25,826 bases of DNA. Origin: Nitrospirales bacterium (GTDB lineage: Bacteria; Nitrospirota; Nitrospiria; Nitrospirales; UBA8639). The notes beneath the pieces were generated by a model that was not told the origin of the DNA, did not search any database, and saw nothing but the letters and a program-made list of their open reading frames with translations. The stretch covers positions 1-25,826 of the forward strand of contig JAJDBO010000294.1 of NCBI GenBank assembly GCA_029261305.1, given 5' to 3'. Below are positions 15,771-24,050 of the stretch, piece by piece (positions within the stretch are counted from its first letter, which is position 1; each line of letters opens with the position of its first letter). Position numbers and translations under genes: made by a program.

Positions 15771-16562
15771 TTACTTCAATGGAGGATCCTGCTGAGGAGC
15801 ACTCGAAGTTAAATACTTTTCATACAATTTTGCATATTTCACAAAGGTATACATGCTGGCGAATCCGCTTACCAGAAATCCATGCATACCATCGCGAAAT
15901 CCTTTTCGTGGTACATAGTATTTAAAAAAGGTAAATAAGGGGCGCACGATCAAATCCGTCCAATACACCTTTCGCTTACTCCTGGATCGTTCTTGCGCAG
16001 CTAATGTAGTAAAGTTTCGAAATTTTCGAAAATGATCATTAATCGTCCGCTCAGTAAAATGCTCAAGCGGTTCAGTTAAATCGCCTCGCTGGCCCTTGAA
16101 GATAAACTTATTATGTGGCTCTTCATCATCTAGCTGGCCGATTCCATTTTTAAACAGTCGCAACTGCCGATCAGGGTAACAGCCGGCATGCTTGATCCAC
16201 TTTCCATAATAATAGTTTCGCCTTGGTACGGAATAGGCTACAGGCCCCTCGGGATTATTTGCTCTGAGAATGGCTTCCATTTCTTGGCGCAACTCCAACG
16301 TAATGCGCTCATCAGCATCAAGGATAAACACCCAATCCGACGTCGCTTGATGAATGGAAAAATTTTTTTGGTCCCCAAACCCCTTCCACGGACGTTGAAA
16401 AATTTTATTGGTAAATTGTTGGCAAATTTCCATGGTGCGATCAGTACTGAATGCATCGACGACAACTATTTCGTCCATCCATTTGGCGGTATCCAAACAG
16501 TCCTGAATATTTTGCTCTTCGTTGAATACCACAATCGCGCAAGATACTGTTTGTCTATCCAT
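15771..16562 (-). CDS. WaaE-like GT2, LPS core beta-1,4-glucosyltransferase family (pair B)
   Basis: Members of this GT2 subgroup (WaaE / KdtX) add a hexose to the first inner-core heptose. Seen here are SCAIVVFNEEQNIQDCLDT (7-25), IVVVDAFSTDRT (32-43) and the metal-binding LDADE (81-85). Then comes the family's conserved VPRRNYYYGKWIKHAGCYPD, followed by RQLRLF. The C-terminal FFKYYVPRKGFRDGMHGF segment is a basic amphipathic, membrane-associating end also seen in the paralogue at 20383. ATG 16562 is preferred (GGG 8 nt upstream); GTG 16571 would add three residues. The length (263 aa) is normal for the family. The natural acceptor remains inference, since two such enzymes sit in one cluster. 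Confidence 0.85.
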   Translation of the reverse strand: MDRQTVSCAIVVFNEEQNIQDCLDTAKWMDEIVVVDAFSTDRTMEICQQFTNKIFQRPWKGFGDQKNFSIHQATSDWVFILDADERITLELRQEMEAILRANNPEGPVAYSVPRRNYYYGKWIKHAGCYPDRQLRLFKNGIGQLDDEEPHNKFIFKGQRGDLTEPLEHFTERTINDHFRKFRNFTTLAAQERSRSKRKVYWTDLIVRPLFTFFKYYVPRKGFRDGMHGFLVSGFASMYTFVKYAKLYEKYLTSSAPQQDPPLK

Positions 16563-16615
16563 TCCCGTCACCCATGACGATTACGATCTCCCATGAACCC
16601 AAATTTCCTATTATG

Positions 16616-18319
16616 TTACACATGTGAAAGTTCATCTTGTGAATTTTTCATCCCTGATCCAAGGGCTTTCCATTCGGAGCGAAGTAACCGTCCGAGTGTT
16701 CGGCCCCGCCATTCCCGTTTGGCCGCAAAGCGGAGCACATCGCGACCATCACGTTCATAGCCTTCTTTCACCAATCTCCACCCAAGATCCTCAAGTTCAT
16801 TGGGCCGCTCAAAACTTTCCCACCGCAACCAACGGTCATACAAGGAACGTTTCAACCAGACAAGTTCTTTGCCCCAAGGTATTTCCAGTAGGACATCATG
16901 GCAATCCCCCTCTTTGGGTTTAACTGTGACGATAAAAGACGGCCCCAACCCTTCACCCCCAACACCCAATCGGCCCCGGCTTTGAACAATATGCCAGCCA
17001 AGAATAGAAAACAGATGCGCAACGGCATCCCAATTCCACCACAGCTCTCGATTCGTCTGGTCTGATAGAATTGTATCAGGTGACGTCTGGCGAGAAATCC
17101 AATGTTCAAAAGAATAGTCCCATAAGGTCTCAGACTGACTGAATGATTGACCTTGTTCCTCACCCCTCAATTTCTTCTTCAACAATGCAAGCCCTTGGAT
17201 AGAACTTGGGAGCTGCGCAACCTTGCCTTCAATCTGAGACAGCATTGACTCTTCGTCCTGGCTTCCCTGGAAACGAAACAACAATCCGCACCGACAAAGA
17301 TAAGCGGACGTATCTTCCCGTGAGCCCAACACATAAGCAACTTCATCACATGACGGACATAAAGGGGAGGAGGGAACGCGTAGCGCCTCTCGAACCAACG
17401 TTTGGATGGATTCCGGTGGAATCGTGGCGCTCCCATACACAAAAGGAGTCAGATGAATTCGCCGAAGCGGTGAATGTGGTTCTACCAGGAACGGTGGGAA
17501 CTTACCCTGTGCCTGCAATCCGATGATCGGCACTTCAAAGCAAGCCGCCACATGAGTTAACCCCGAATCTAATCCTACGAAACATTGAGAATGAGCGATG
17601 AGTGCCGCAACCAGCGGCAACGGCAAATCAAGCGCTTGACAAATTCCAGGTCCATCAAAACCTTCACACCCTGATACGCCCAATACCAAAACTGGCAAAT
17701 TCATTTTTTCAAAAAGGCTTTGCGTTAAGTTCTCCCAGCAGGAAAGCTCCCAAGTTTTATCGGCCCACGTCTGAGGAGCGATGGCAACATAATGTCCTGA
17801 TTGCAAACCATGAGAGAGTAGGATTTTTTTGGCTTCATCCATGACCGAAGCAGGCAAAGGAAGAAATGGACGACATTGCTCTTGGGAAAGTGGAAGTCCT
17901 ATTGATCGTGCCTTGGTAGCCAAACCCAATTCTTTTCGCGCTAATTGATCCAGGCACGTAAACCCACCGATGGCCACGAAACCGGATGACGTCTTAAGTT
18001 CAACCTGAATCTCCTGTATAACCCCTCGTAACGTTTCCGAATACGATTTTTCTTTTTTCTTGCCTGCCAATTCTCCTGAAGGCGCGGCGACATGATATCG
18101 CCAGACGCAATGGGGCATCTCTGGAAGCAAGGAATAAAGGGACTTCCAGCGAGGATCAGCATAGACAATTGGTGTCGCTTTCGGGTACCGCAGGAGCACT
18201 TCATGTAGCAAACGAAAATCATTCACCGTATCTCCGAGTCCGGGACCAAGGATGAAATACAGTTTCCCATCGAAATTTGAAGGCACATCGGGAACAGATA
18301 ATTTGAACGCTTCTAACAT
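16616..18319 (-). CDS. GT9-like domain fused to zinc ribbon and unknown C-terminal domain
   Basis: The first 315 residues have a GT9 heptosyltransferase outline: LGPGLGDTVND (24-34, in place of the usual IGD start), a second-domain entry APQTWADKTWEL (181-192) and VGLDSGLTHVAACFEVPII (248-266), equal to the NDxGxxHxAA donor motif with Leu for Asn. Next is a zinc ribbon, C321-x2-C324 and C342-x-C344 followed by GLLFRF. Ribbons like this usually precede methyltransferase domains, yet no SAM-binding glycine motif follows. The last 200 residues are Trp- and Arg-rich and unrecognised. At 567 aa it is much longer than a normal GT9 (about 340). It may be a catalytically altered transferase or a scaffold. 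ATG 18319 has GAAGAG upstream. It lies in line with GT2 genes on both sides. Confidence 0.7.
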   Translation of the reverse strand: MLEAFKLSVPDVPSNFDGKLYFILGPGLGDTVNDFRLLHEVLLRYPKATPIVYADPRWKSLYSLLPEMPHCVWRYHVAAPSGELAGKKKEKSYSETLRGVIQEIQVELKTSSGFVAIGGFTCLDQLARKELGLATKARSIGLPLSQEQCRPFLPLPASVMDEAKKILLSHGLQSGHYVAIAPQTWADKTWELSCWENLTQSLFEKMNLPVLVLGVSGCEGFDGPGICQALDLPLPLVAALIAHSQCFVGLDSGLTHVAACFEVPIIGLQAQGKFPPFLVEPHSPLRRIHLTPFVYGSATIPPESIQTLVREALRVPSSPLCPSCDEVAYVLGSREDTSAYLCRCGLLFRFQGSQDEESMLSQIEGKVAQLPSSIQGLALLKKKLRGEEQGQSFSQSETLWDYSFEHWISRQTSPDTILSDQTNRELWWNWDAVAHLFSILGWHIVQSRGRLGVGGEGLGPSFIVTVKPKEGDCHDVLLEIPWGKELVWLKRSLYDRWLRWESFERPNELEDLGWRLVKEGYERDGRDVLRFAAKREWRGRTLGRLLRSEWKALGSGMKNSQDELSHV

Positions 18320-18384
18320 GAAACTCTTCTCTAGAGGATTAACAGCATCTGAATCAAAGTCTTACGAACCCTGATCAGCGTCTA

Positions 18385-19227
18385 TCACCCCCGAAACCCA
18401 TGCTTAAACACTTCCTGATAAAACTTGGGATTGAGCCAACGATTTCTTCTGGACCGCAGCCGAATGCCCGACTGCACTCGGGCCTGCATTACACCTGGAT
18501 GGGTGCCTCGATAATCTTTGAGCACGTCATAGTTGGGAAATTCAGCCCGTATCGCCGCCATGACATCCATTTCTTCATCGGACAATCGCTCACCATCATG
18601 CTTGCTATATTGAAAACGCAACTTCTCTCGAAGAATTGTTGAATCCTTGACCCACCCGTAATGAAACATTCTAGCCTTGATCAATTGGCTACTCTTTTCG
18701 CTTTTCAGCATTCGGCTCTTACCTGGAACCAAAAAATCGCAACAATCTGTCGTCGAGTGAATACCAGAATGATTACGAACAATCCTTGTCGCCTTGCGAT
18801 ACATCCAAGGATCGACCGTCCAATAGTCCCCCTTAAAATGAACCATACGAAAGACAAGACCAAGCACCTCTGGATTCTCATGGTGCGTACGAAGCGCCTG
18901 TTGAATCGCAGGATAATCCTCTTCGTGCAAGACCTCATCCCCTTGCACGAGCAACGCCCAATCTCCGGTACAATGTGACAAGGCCATATCCTGTTGAATG
19001 CCAAAAATTCGTCCATCCTTGCGAAGACTGTCATCCCACACGGACTCAACAATTCGAATCTTCTCTGACCCAATCGATTGAATCAAACCCAGGGTATCAT
19101 CCTCCGATCGTCCGACATTGACGACAAACTCATCTACGATTGGCAAGACAGACGTAATCGCTTCCACAATCGGGAAATCATACTGAACCGCATTTCTAAT
19201 AAATGTAAAACCGCTCACCTTCATCAT
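18385..19227 (-). CDS. GT2 family glycosyltransferase
   Basis: GT-A-type protein of 280 aa. KVSGFTFIRNAVQYDFPIVE (3-22) is the GT2 start of the subgroup that begins with a FxRN motif. VDEFVVNVGRSEDDT (31-45) gives the uridine-binding acidic residues. GDWALLVQGDEVLHEED (88-104) places the metal motif as QGDE, a variant of D-x-D, so donor binding may use only the final acids. HYGWVK and a long basic C-terminus (RLRSRRNRWLNP) follow, with no membrane helix. ATG 19227 has AGGA 4 nt upstream, or 7 nt before the second Met. The spacing is 31 nt from the GT4 gene and 65 nt to the GT9-fusion gene. It is part of the core-extension series; acceptor unknown. Confidence 0.82.
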   Translation of the reverse strand: MMKVSGFTFIRNAVQYDFPIVEAITSVLPIVDEFVVNVGRSEDDTLGLIQSIGSEKIRIVESVWDDSLRKDGRIFGIQQDMALSHCTGDWALLVQGDEVLHEEDYPAIQQALRTHHENPEVLGLVFRMVHFKGDYWTVDPWMYRKATRIVRNHSGIHSTTDCCDFLVPGKSRMLKSEKSSQLIKARMFHYGWVKDSTILREKLRFQYSKHDGERLSDEEMDVMAAIRAEFPNYDVLKDYRGTHPGVMQARVQSGIRLRSRRNRWLNPKFYQEVFKHGFRG

Positions 19228-19258
19228 CGTATCCTGCTAACAAAGTAATTCATGAGTT

Positions 19259-20386
19259 TTACGGACACCCATGTCTCTCGTGAAGGAGATCCTGATACAA
19301 TGCTTCATTCTTCACCACGGTACTCTGTGAACTAAACGAATTCAGCACGAGTGCTCGACCTTCACGCGCCATGGTGGCTCCCCGTTCTGGATCTTGAACC
19401 AATTTCAAAATATAACTGGCCAATTTCTGAGGATCACCAGGAGGAACAAGAAACCCAGTTTTTTCGTGTTGAATGATATCCGGAATGCTTCCTATTTGCG
19501 CGGCCACGACCGGCGTTTCCATGGCTAATGCTTGCGGAATGGTTTGCGTCAAGGTTTCCCCAGCTGTTGAAGACACCACAAACACATCCAGAGCCGCCAT
19601 AACTTCTGGCACATCCTCCCGGTGCCCAGTTAAGACAAAATTATTTTTTAAGTCCAATTGAGCAATTCTCATTTCCAAACGTTCTTGTTCAGGTCCATCA
19701 CCAACAATCGCAAAACGACAATGCGGAGATTCCTTGAGCACTATGGCCGCAGCCTCAATAAAATGGTCCAACCCCTTGTAGCTCCGTAAAAAACACACAA
19801 CCCCAACCAAACATTCGTCATCACCAATCCCCCATTCCTTTCGAACGAAATCACCTTCGATATTGGGAGAAAATCGTTCAACGTCGGCCCCTGTTGGAAT
19901 GGCAACAACATGGTGTTCAGGAAACTGGTGATCGGCTAACAAATGCTTTCGGATCGATTCCCCACCTGTCGTTACTATCCGATCCACCAGCCGATGGTAT
20001 AACACCCGGTTGACCACATGCTTGGCAATGGGGGTGGATTTATGTCTTGATAAAACGACGACAGGTTTCAATGCAGAAAACCAAGCGGCAAGGCTTCCGA
20101 TCCAACTATCGCGAGACCCGTGTGTATGAACCACCTCAATCTGATATTGCTGAATAATGCCACAGAGCTTCCAAATAGCCCATGGGTACAAGGCTTTGTG
20201 CATCGTCAGGGTTTGACATTGAAGCCCCCGTTCTGCAGCAGCAGTTTGCAACCAACTGCCTTCCTGAACAAGTAAGACGACCTCATGTCCATGCTGCTTA
20301 AGGCCTTTCACCAAGGCGAGCGTCGCATATTCCTGCCCACCTAACGCCATTGACGATTCAGCATGAAGAATCCGTAAAGCCTTCAC
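19259..20386 (-). CDS. GT4 family glycosyltransferase (member of duplicated GT2-GT4 pair A)
   Basis: Full-length GT4 (375 aa). ILHAESSMALGGQEYATLAL (6-25) is the acceptor-side glycine loop. PWAIWKLCGII (68-78) and VVHTHGSRDSWIGSLAA (85-101) follow, with SRHKSTP (113-119). TGGESIRKHL (140-149) is the linker region and FLRSYKGLDHFIEAA (199-213) opens the second domain. VGDGPEQERLE (228-238) is the conserved donor-side turn. The catalytic block is GETLTQTIPQALAMETPVV (276-294), with E-x7 reaching Q rather than E at the second position, a difference from its paralogues. Translation begins at GTG 20386, overlapping the GT2 stop as GTGA, so the pair is coupled. It resembles core glucosyl- or heptosyltransferases in general form only. 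Confidence 0.87.
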   Translation of the reverse strand: MKALRILHAESSMALGGQEYATLALVKGLKQHGHEVVLLVQEGSWLQTAAAERGLQCQTLTMHKALYPWAIWKLCGIIQQYQIEVVHTHGSRDSWIGSLAAWFSALKPVVVLSRHKSTPIAKHVVNRVLYHRLVDRIVTTGGESIRKHLLADHQFPEHHVVAIPTGADVERFSPNIEGDFVRKEWGIGDDECLVGVVCFLRSYKGLDHFIEAAAIVLKESPHCRFAIVGDGPEQERLEMRIAQLDLKNNFVLTGHREDVPEVMAALDVFVVSSTAGETLTQTIPQALAMETPVVAAQIGSIPDIIQHEKTGFLVPPGDPQKLASYILKLVQDPERGATMAREGRALVLNSFSSQSTVVKNEALYQDLLHERHGCP

Positions 20387-21183
20387 GTGTGTGTTTCAAT
20401 CTCACAACCCTGCTGGGCCAAAGGTTTCCGAGCGATTTCCCATAATTTTGCATATTTCACAAAGGTATAATAGGCATATAATCCTGACAAGATTAATCCA
20501 GGCTTTCGATCCAAAAATCCTTTTCGAAGAATAAACATTTTAAAGAACGTAAATGCAGGGTGAGTCACAAGTTGATGCCAATGAAATGGCCTGTTTCGCT
20601 TGACCATTTCCATTGCTCGTAAAGAGGAATACCGATCCATCTTCATCAAATACTGGTCAATATTCCGAAAGGGATATTGATCCACATGTTCCTGAAGGTA
20701 TCCTATGGTACCATCAAGCAAATAGGTCTCGTGCACAAGATCCTCTCGGTACCGCATACGATCTTTATGGAACAATTGTGGTTGTCGATAATCCGGATAC
20801 CAACCACTTCGTTTAATCCATCGACCCAGAAAATAGTTCCGCCTTGGCACAAAATACGCATCGGCTCTCGGACCCTGGTCAAGCGTTCTTCGAATTTCAT
20901 CGCGAATTTCTGGGGTGGCGCGTTCATCCGTATCTAAACTAAATACCCAATCATAGGTGGCGTAGGCCGTCGCTTCATTTCGAAGTTTTCCAAAACCAAC
21001 AAAATCATTTTGATAGACGCGATCCGTAAACTCCCGACTGATTTTTGCAGTCGCATCAGTGCTATGAGAATCCACAACAATCAGTTCATCAACCCAGGAC
21101 AGACTCTCCAAACATGCACGCATGTTGGGTTCATCATTATAGGCGATCACCACTGCCGAAACTTTAATTGAAGACTCAATCAT
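20383..21183 (-). CDS. WaaE-like GT2, LPS core glycosyltransferase family (pair A)
   Basis: This is a paralogue of the gene at 15771. Seen here are KVSAVVIAYNDEPNMRACLE (7-26), ELIVVDSHSTDAT (33-45) and FGKLRNEATAYATYDWVFSL (64-83), with the metal-binding LDTDE (83-87). VPRRNYFLGRWIKRSGWYPD follows, then RQPQLFHKD and HxxY segments. The C-terminus has the same basic FFKMFILRKGFLDRKPG and VKYAKLWE pattern as its paralogue. In family members this end associates with the membrane. The length (266 aa) is normal. It starts at ATG 21183 with a weak ribosome-binding site, 53 nt after the WaaC-like gene. Probable role: hexose addition to the inner-core heptose laid down by its upstream neighbours. 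Confidence 0.87.
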   Translation of the reverse strand: MIESSIKVSAVVIAYNDEPNMRACLESLSWVDELIVVDSHSTDATAKISREFTDRVYQNDFVGFGKLRNEATAYATYDWVFSLDTDERATPEIRDEIRRTLDQGPRADAYFVPRRNYFLGRWIKRSGWYPDYRQPQLFHKDRMRYREDLVHETYLLDGTIGYLQEHVDQYPFRNIDQYLMKMDRYSSLRAMEMVKRNRPFHWHQLVTHPAFTFFKMFILRKGFLDRKPGLILSGLYAYYTFVKYAKLWEIARKPLAQQGCEIETHT

Positions 21184-21236
21184 CCAAAATGATTTCCAAA
21201 ATTGAATAATATCTATGGGCTAAATTCCAGACTCAA

Positions 21237-22292
21237 CTAATTCGCAGCCAAAATACTCTCAGCCTTAGCTACGACATCCCTAACTGAAATTGAGGTCAAA
21301 CATTCAAGCTGATGTTCATTCTGACACGTTCGCTGACCACAAGGCCGACACGAAAGAGCATGCGTCAGAAGATGAGAACCAGGTTGCATACCATATGGCC
21401 CAGTGGCCTCTGGATTCGTGGGGCCAAAGATCGTGACAAGCGGAGTTCCCCGTGCAGAAGCAATGTGTAACGGTGCCGAATCATTCGTAATTAACAGCTG
21501 CACCTTATCAAATATAACACTGAGCTGGCGAACGCGAGTTTTCCCCATCAAATTTACCAATCGAGAGCCCAATGCTGATTCAAATAACTGACTGACCACC
21601 TGGTCTTCCGTTCCAAGGAGAAGGATCTTGACATCGTCCATTTCCGCCAAAGTCTGCGCGACTTGCACAAATCTGTCTAATGGCCAATTTTTAATAATTT
21701 GACGAGTTAGTGGGGCAATCGCGACTAAGCAATCAACGTCCGTCACACCACTGGACTTCAACAAGCTATTAACAAATTTGTGATCATCTTCATCGCTGGG
21801 TAAGCAAAACTCTGGTGTTTCACATTCTGCCCCAAGACATTTGGCGATGGCTAAATTTCGATCGACCGCATGCATGTTCCACAAACGCCAGGACTGCCCT
21901 TTTGGAATGGAAAGGTCTACACAATGGGAATACAGCCAAGGGCTACCCTCACGACCTTGGGCAAATCCAACGACAACTGCAGCGCCGGACAATTTGGCAA
22001 GGAAGGCTGAGCGAAACAATCCTTGCAAATCCACCACAAGATCAAACTTTTTGTTTCTGAGAAGCCGAACAATTCCCCACCACTTCGAGACCTCAAAATT
22101 TACGCCTACCACCTCATTCAAGCATGGATGGCCGTCAAGGATTTCAGCCCATTGCTGTTTCACCAACCAGGCGATCCAAGCCTTAGGAAATCTTGCTCGC
22201 AACGCGGCAAGCGTGGGCAACGCATGAATAATGTCACCCAGGGAACTCGGCTTTATAATGAGGATTCGTTCAGGGTTGATTTTCAACACCAC
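21237..22292 (-). CDS. waaC: LPS heptosyltransferase I-like (GT9)
   Basis: Transfers the first heptose to Kdo2-lipid A in the classical pathway. The N-terminal IIKPSSLGDIIHALPTL (12-28) matches the SSLGD signature of heptosyltransferase I, whereas type II has RGPNWVGD. DLQGLFRSA (88-96) is a strongly conserved acceptor-side motif. The donor side has PLTRQIIKNWPLDRF (194-208) and TNDSAPLHIASARG (269-282). A cysteine group lies at 315-331. It has 351 residues, the normal length. Translation appears to start at GTG 22292, with another GTG as the next codon. It is 54 nt downstream of gmhB, fitting a heptose-supply and transfer operon. Assignment as WaaC rather than another GT9 rests on the N-terminal signature. 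Confidence 0.8.
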   Translation of the reverse strand: MVLKINPERILIIKPSSLGDIIHALPTLAALRARFPKAWIAWLVKQQWAEILDGHPCLNEVVGVNFEVSKWWGIVRLLRNKKFDLVVDLQGLFRSAFLAKLSGAAVVVGFAQGREGSPWLYSHCVDLSIPKGQSWRLWNMHAVDRNLAIAKCLGAECETPEFCLPSDEDDHKFVNSLLKSSGVTDVDCLVAIAPLTRQIIKNWPLDRFVQVAQTLAEMDDVKILLLGTEDQVVSQLFESALGSRLVNLMGKTRVRQLSVIFDKVQLLITNDSAPLHIASARGTPLVTIFGPTNPEATGPYGMQPGSHLLTHALSCRPCGQRTCQNEHQLECLTSISVRDVVAKAESILAAN

Positions 22293-22346
22293 TCTGCACC
22301 CATCACACCCGATAAACTCCTACAATTCTTCAGGAGAATCCAACCG

Positions 22347-22928
22347 TTAGCCAACTTCCGCCTCTTTGACATCATTGAGAATCCATTTCACAGCGTCCAG
22401 TAAACATTCTGCGACGTACGCAACGGGAAGATGATTGGCATCGATCATGCGAAGCGCCTCTTTACTTGACGGTCCTGTTTTCACAAGTAATCCTTTGACC
22501 TGTGCCTTGGCCGCAAGCTCGACATCGATATATTTATCACCTACCACATAGCTCTTTCCGAGAGTGATGGGATATCGAGCGAAGGCCTGTTCAATCATTC
22601 CAGGATTGGGTTTTCGGCACCAACAGGCATCATCGGGATGATGCGGACAGACAAAGAATTCATCAATCCAAGCCCCACCATCACGAAGAAGATCGCACAA
22701 ATATTGATGAATCGAATCTAAATCCCCCTGAGAGAAATACCCTCGCGCCAACCCGGATTGATTCGACACCACGACCACTCGTATTCCGGCATCATTGCAT
22801 TGCTTAATGGCTGCAAGCGTATCGGGAAATAACACAAGCTCATCGGGGGTTTTGATATAACTCGTATCATGGTTTAATGTGCCATCACGATCAAAAAATA
22901 TTGTCGCCGCATTTTGGTCTTCCGACAT
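22347..22928 (-). CDS. gmhB: D-glycero-beta-D-manno-heptose-1,7-bisphosphate 7-phosphatase
   Basis: HAD-superfamily phosphatase of ADP-heptose synthesis. It removes the 7-phosphate from heptose 1,7-bisphosphate in the cytoplasm. FFDRDGTLN (11-19) holds the nucleophile Asp and the general acid Asp. VVSNQSGLARGYF (53-65) is motif II with the family's SNQSG form. CPHHPDDACWCRKPNPGM (94-111) supplies the structural zinc ligands (Cys, His, Cys, Cys) plus the motif III Lys. GDKYIDVELA (130-139) is motif IV. At 193 aa it is the usual length. Its ATG overlaps the waaF stop by one base (TAATG on the minus strand), so the two are translationally coupled. This neighbouring of gmhB and waaF is common in Gram-negative genomes. 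The other heptose genes (gmhA, hldE) are not in the window. Confidence 0.93.
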   Translation of the reverse strand: MSEDQNAATIFFDRDGTLNHDTSYIKTPDELVLFPDTLAAIKQCNDAGIRVVVVSNQSGLARGYFSQGDLDSIHQYLCDLLRDGGAWIDEFFVCPHHPDDACWCRKPNPGMIEQAFARYPITLGKSYVVGDKYIDVELAAKAQVKGLLVKTGPSSKEALRMIDANHLPVAYVAECLLDAVKWILNDVKEAEVG

Positions 22929-24040
22929 TAGGACTCAACCCGCAACGTGTTACCAGGATGGATATCACCATCCCTCTCCGCCTGTTGAGCCGCCTGAACG
23001 ACCTGTTCAACTGTCACACCCTTCATACAGCGATGATCAATGGGGCACTCTCGAAGCAAGCAGGGAGAACAATCCACAGGAGTTCTCACCACAACCGACC
23101 CAGAGCGAAATGGTGAAGTCGTCGTGTGATCAGTTGGCCCGAACACCGCGATTACGGGAATCCCCAACGCATTCGCGATATGCATGGGACCGGTATCATT
23201 GGTCAAAAATACCCGACATCGTTGAATGACCGCTTTTAGCACACCAAGCGAAGTTTTCCCGGAAAGGACCACCGGATGAGTCCGCATCAAACCAGCAATG
23301 TCATGACCTAAGCCTTCCTCCCCTGGTGCACCAACAATGACACATTTCACCTCATCAAGAACCATTTTTTCGGCTGTTAATTTTTCGATCATCTGATCGG
23401 CAGCTTCGGCAAAACGCTCAGGCAACCAACGCTTAGCTCCTCCATACATCGAACCAGGATTCAACCCGAGTATTTGGCAATCAGCCGGAATCGAATGTTC
23501 TGCAAAAAGCTGAACCGCTTGGGCCTCGTCCTCTTTCGAAACCTGTAATGTCGGAGGTCGCGAAGAGAACGAGGGGCACAACGGACGAATCAATTCCTCA
23601 TAATATTGAACTTGGTGTATTTTTTTGGTTGCAGGAGAAAGAGAAATCGCAGGTGTCAATAACAAGGATCTTCCGTCAGTGGCATATCCAAGCCGACATG
23701 GAATCCTTGCGAGCCATGCCACAAATGCGGAATCAAAGGAATTAGGAAACAACACAACCAGATCAAAACCTTTTGACTGCAGAATCCTGGAAAGTCGCCA
23801 CCGACCCATAATCCCCGCATGCTGAATCTTATGCTCATCTACAATCGTTTCGTCTAAGCTGACATCATCCCTCAACAGATTGGCCACAGCCGGACGGGCA
23901 AGGAAGGTGATCTTCGCCGCAGGAAACGCCTCGCGAAGCCCCTGCAATGCAGGAGTACACATCACCGCATCACCAACCCAATTTGGTCCTCGAACCAGAA
24001 TCCGTCGAATGTGATCGGTCTGTATTTTTCTAGGCACCAT
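22928..24040 (-). CDS. waaF: ADP-heptose:LPS heptosyltransferase II
   Basis: Adds the second heptose of the LPS inner core. The diagnostic N-terminal motif RGPNWVGDAVMCTPAL (17-32) is that of WaaF. LVVLFPNSFDSAF (94-106) is the conserved NSFRSA-type acceptor segment. NPGSMYGGAKRWLPERF (194-210) and TNDTGPMHIANALG (280-293) form the donor-side block, followed by FGPTDHTTTSPF (300-311). A C-terminal cysteine cluster (324-338) is usual for the family. At 370 residues it is full length, with a slight N-terminal extension. It sits 10 nt after lpxK and overlaps gmhB by one base. Catalysis is expected on the cytoplasmic side of the inner membrane. I see no abnormal residues. Confidence 0.94.
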   Translation of the reverse strand: MVPRKIQTDHIRRILVRGPNWVGDAVMCTPALQGLREAFPAAKITFLARPAVANLLRDDVSLDETIVDEHKIQHAGIMGRWRLSRILQSKGFDLVVLFPNSFDSAFVAWLARIPCRLGYATDGRSLLLTPAISLSPATKKIHQVQYYEELIRPLCPSFSSRPPTLQVSKEDEAQAVQLFAEHSIPADCQILGLNPGSMYGGAKRWLPERFAEAADQMIEKLTAEKMVLDEVKCVIVGAPGEEGLGHDIAGLMRTHPVVLSGKTSLGVLKAVIQRCRVFLTNDTGPMHIANALGIPVIAVFGPTDHTTTSPFRSGSVVVRTPVDCSPCLLRECPIDHRCMKGVTVEQVVQAAQQAERDGDIHPGNTLRVES

Positions 24041-24050
24041 ACCTCTTTAA

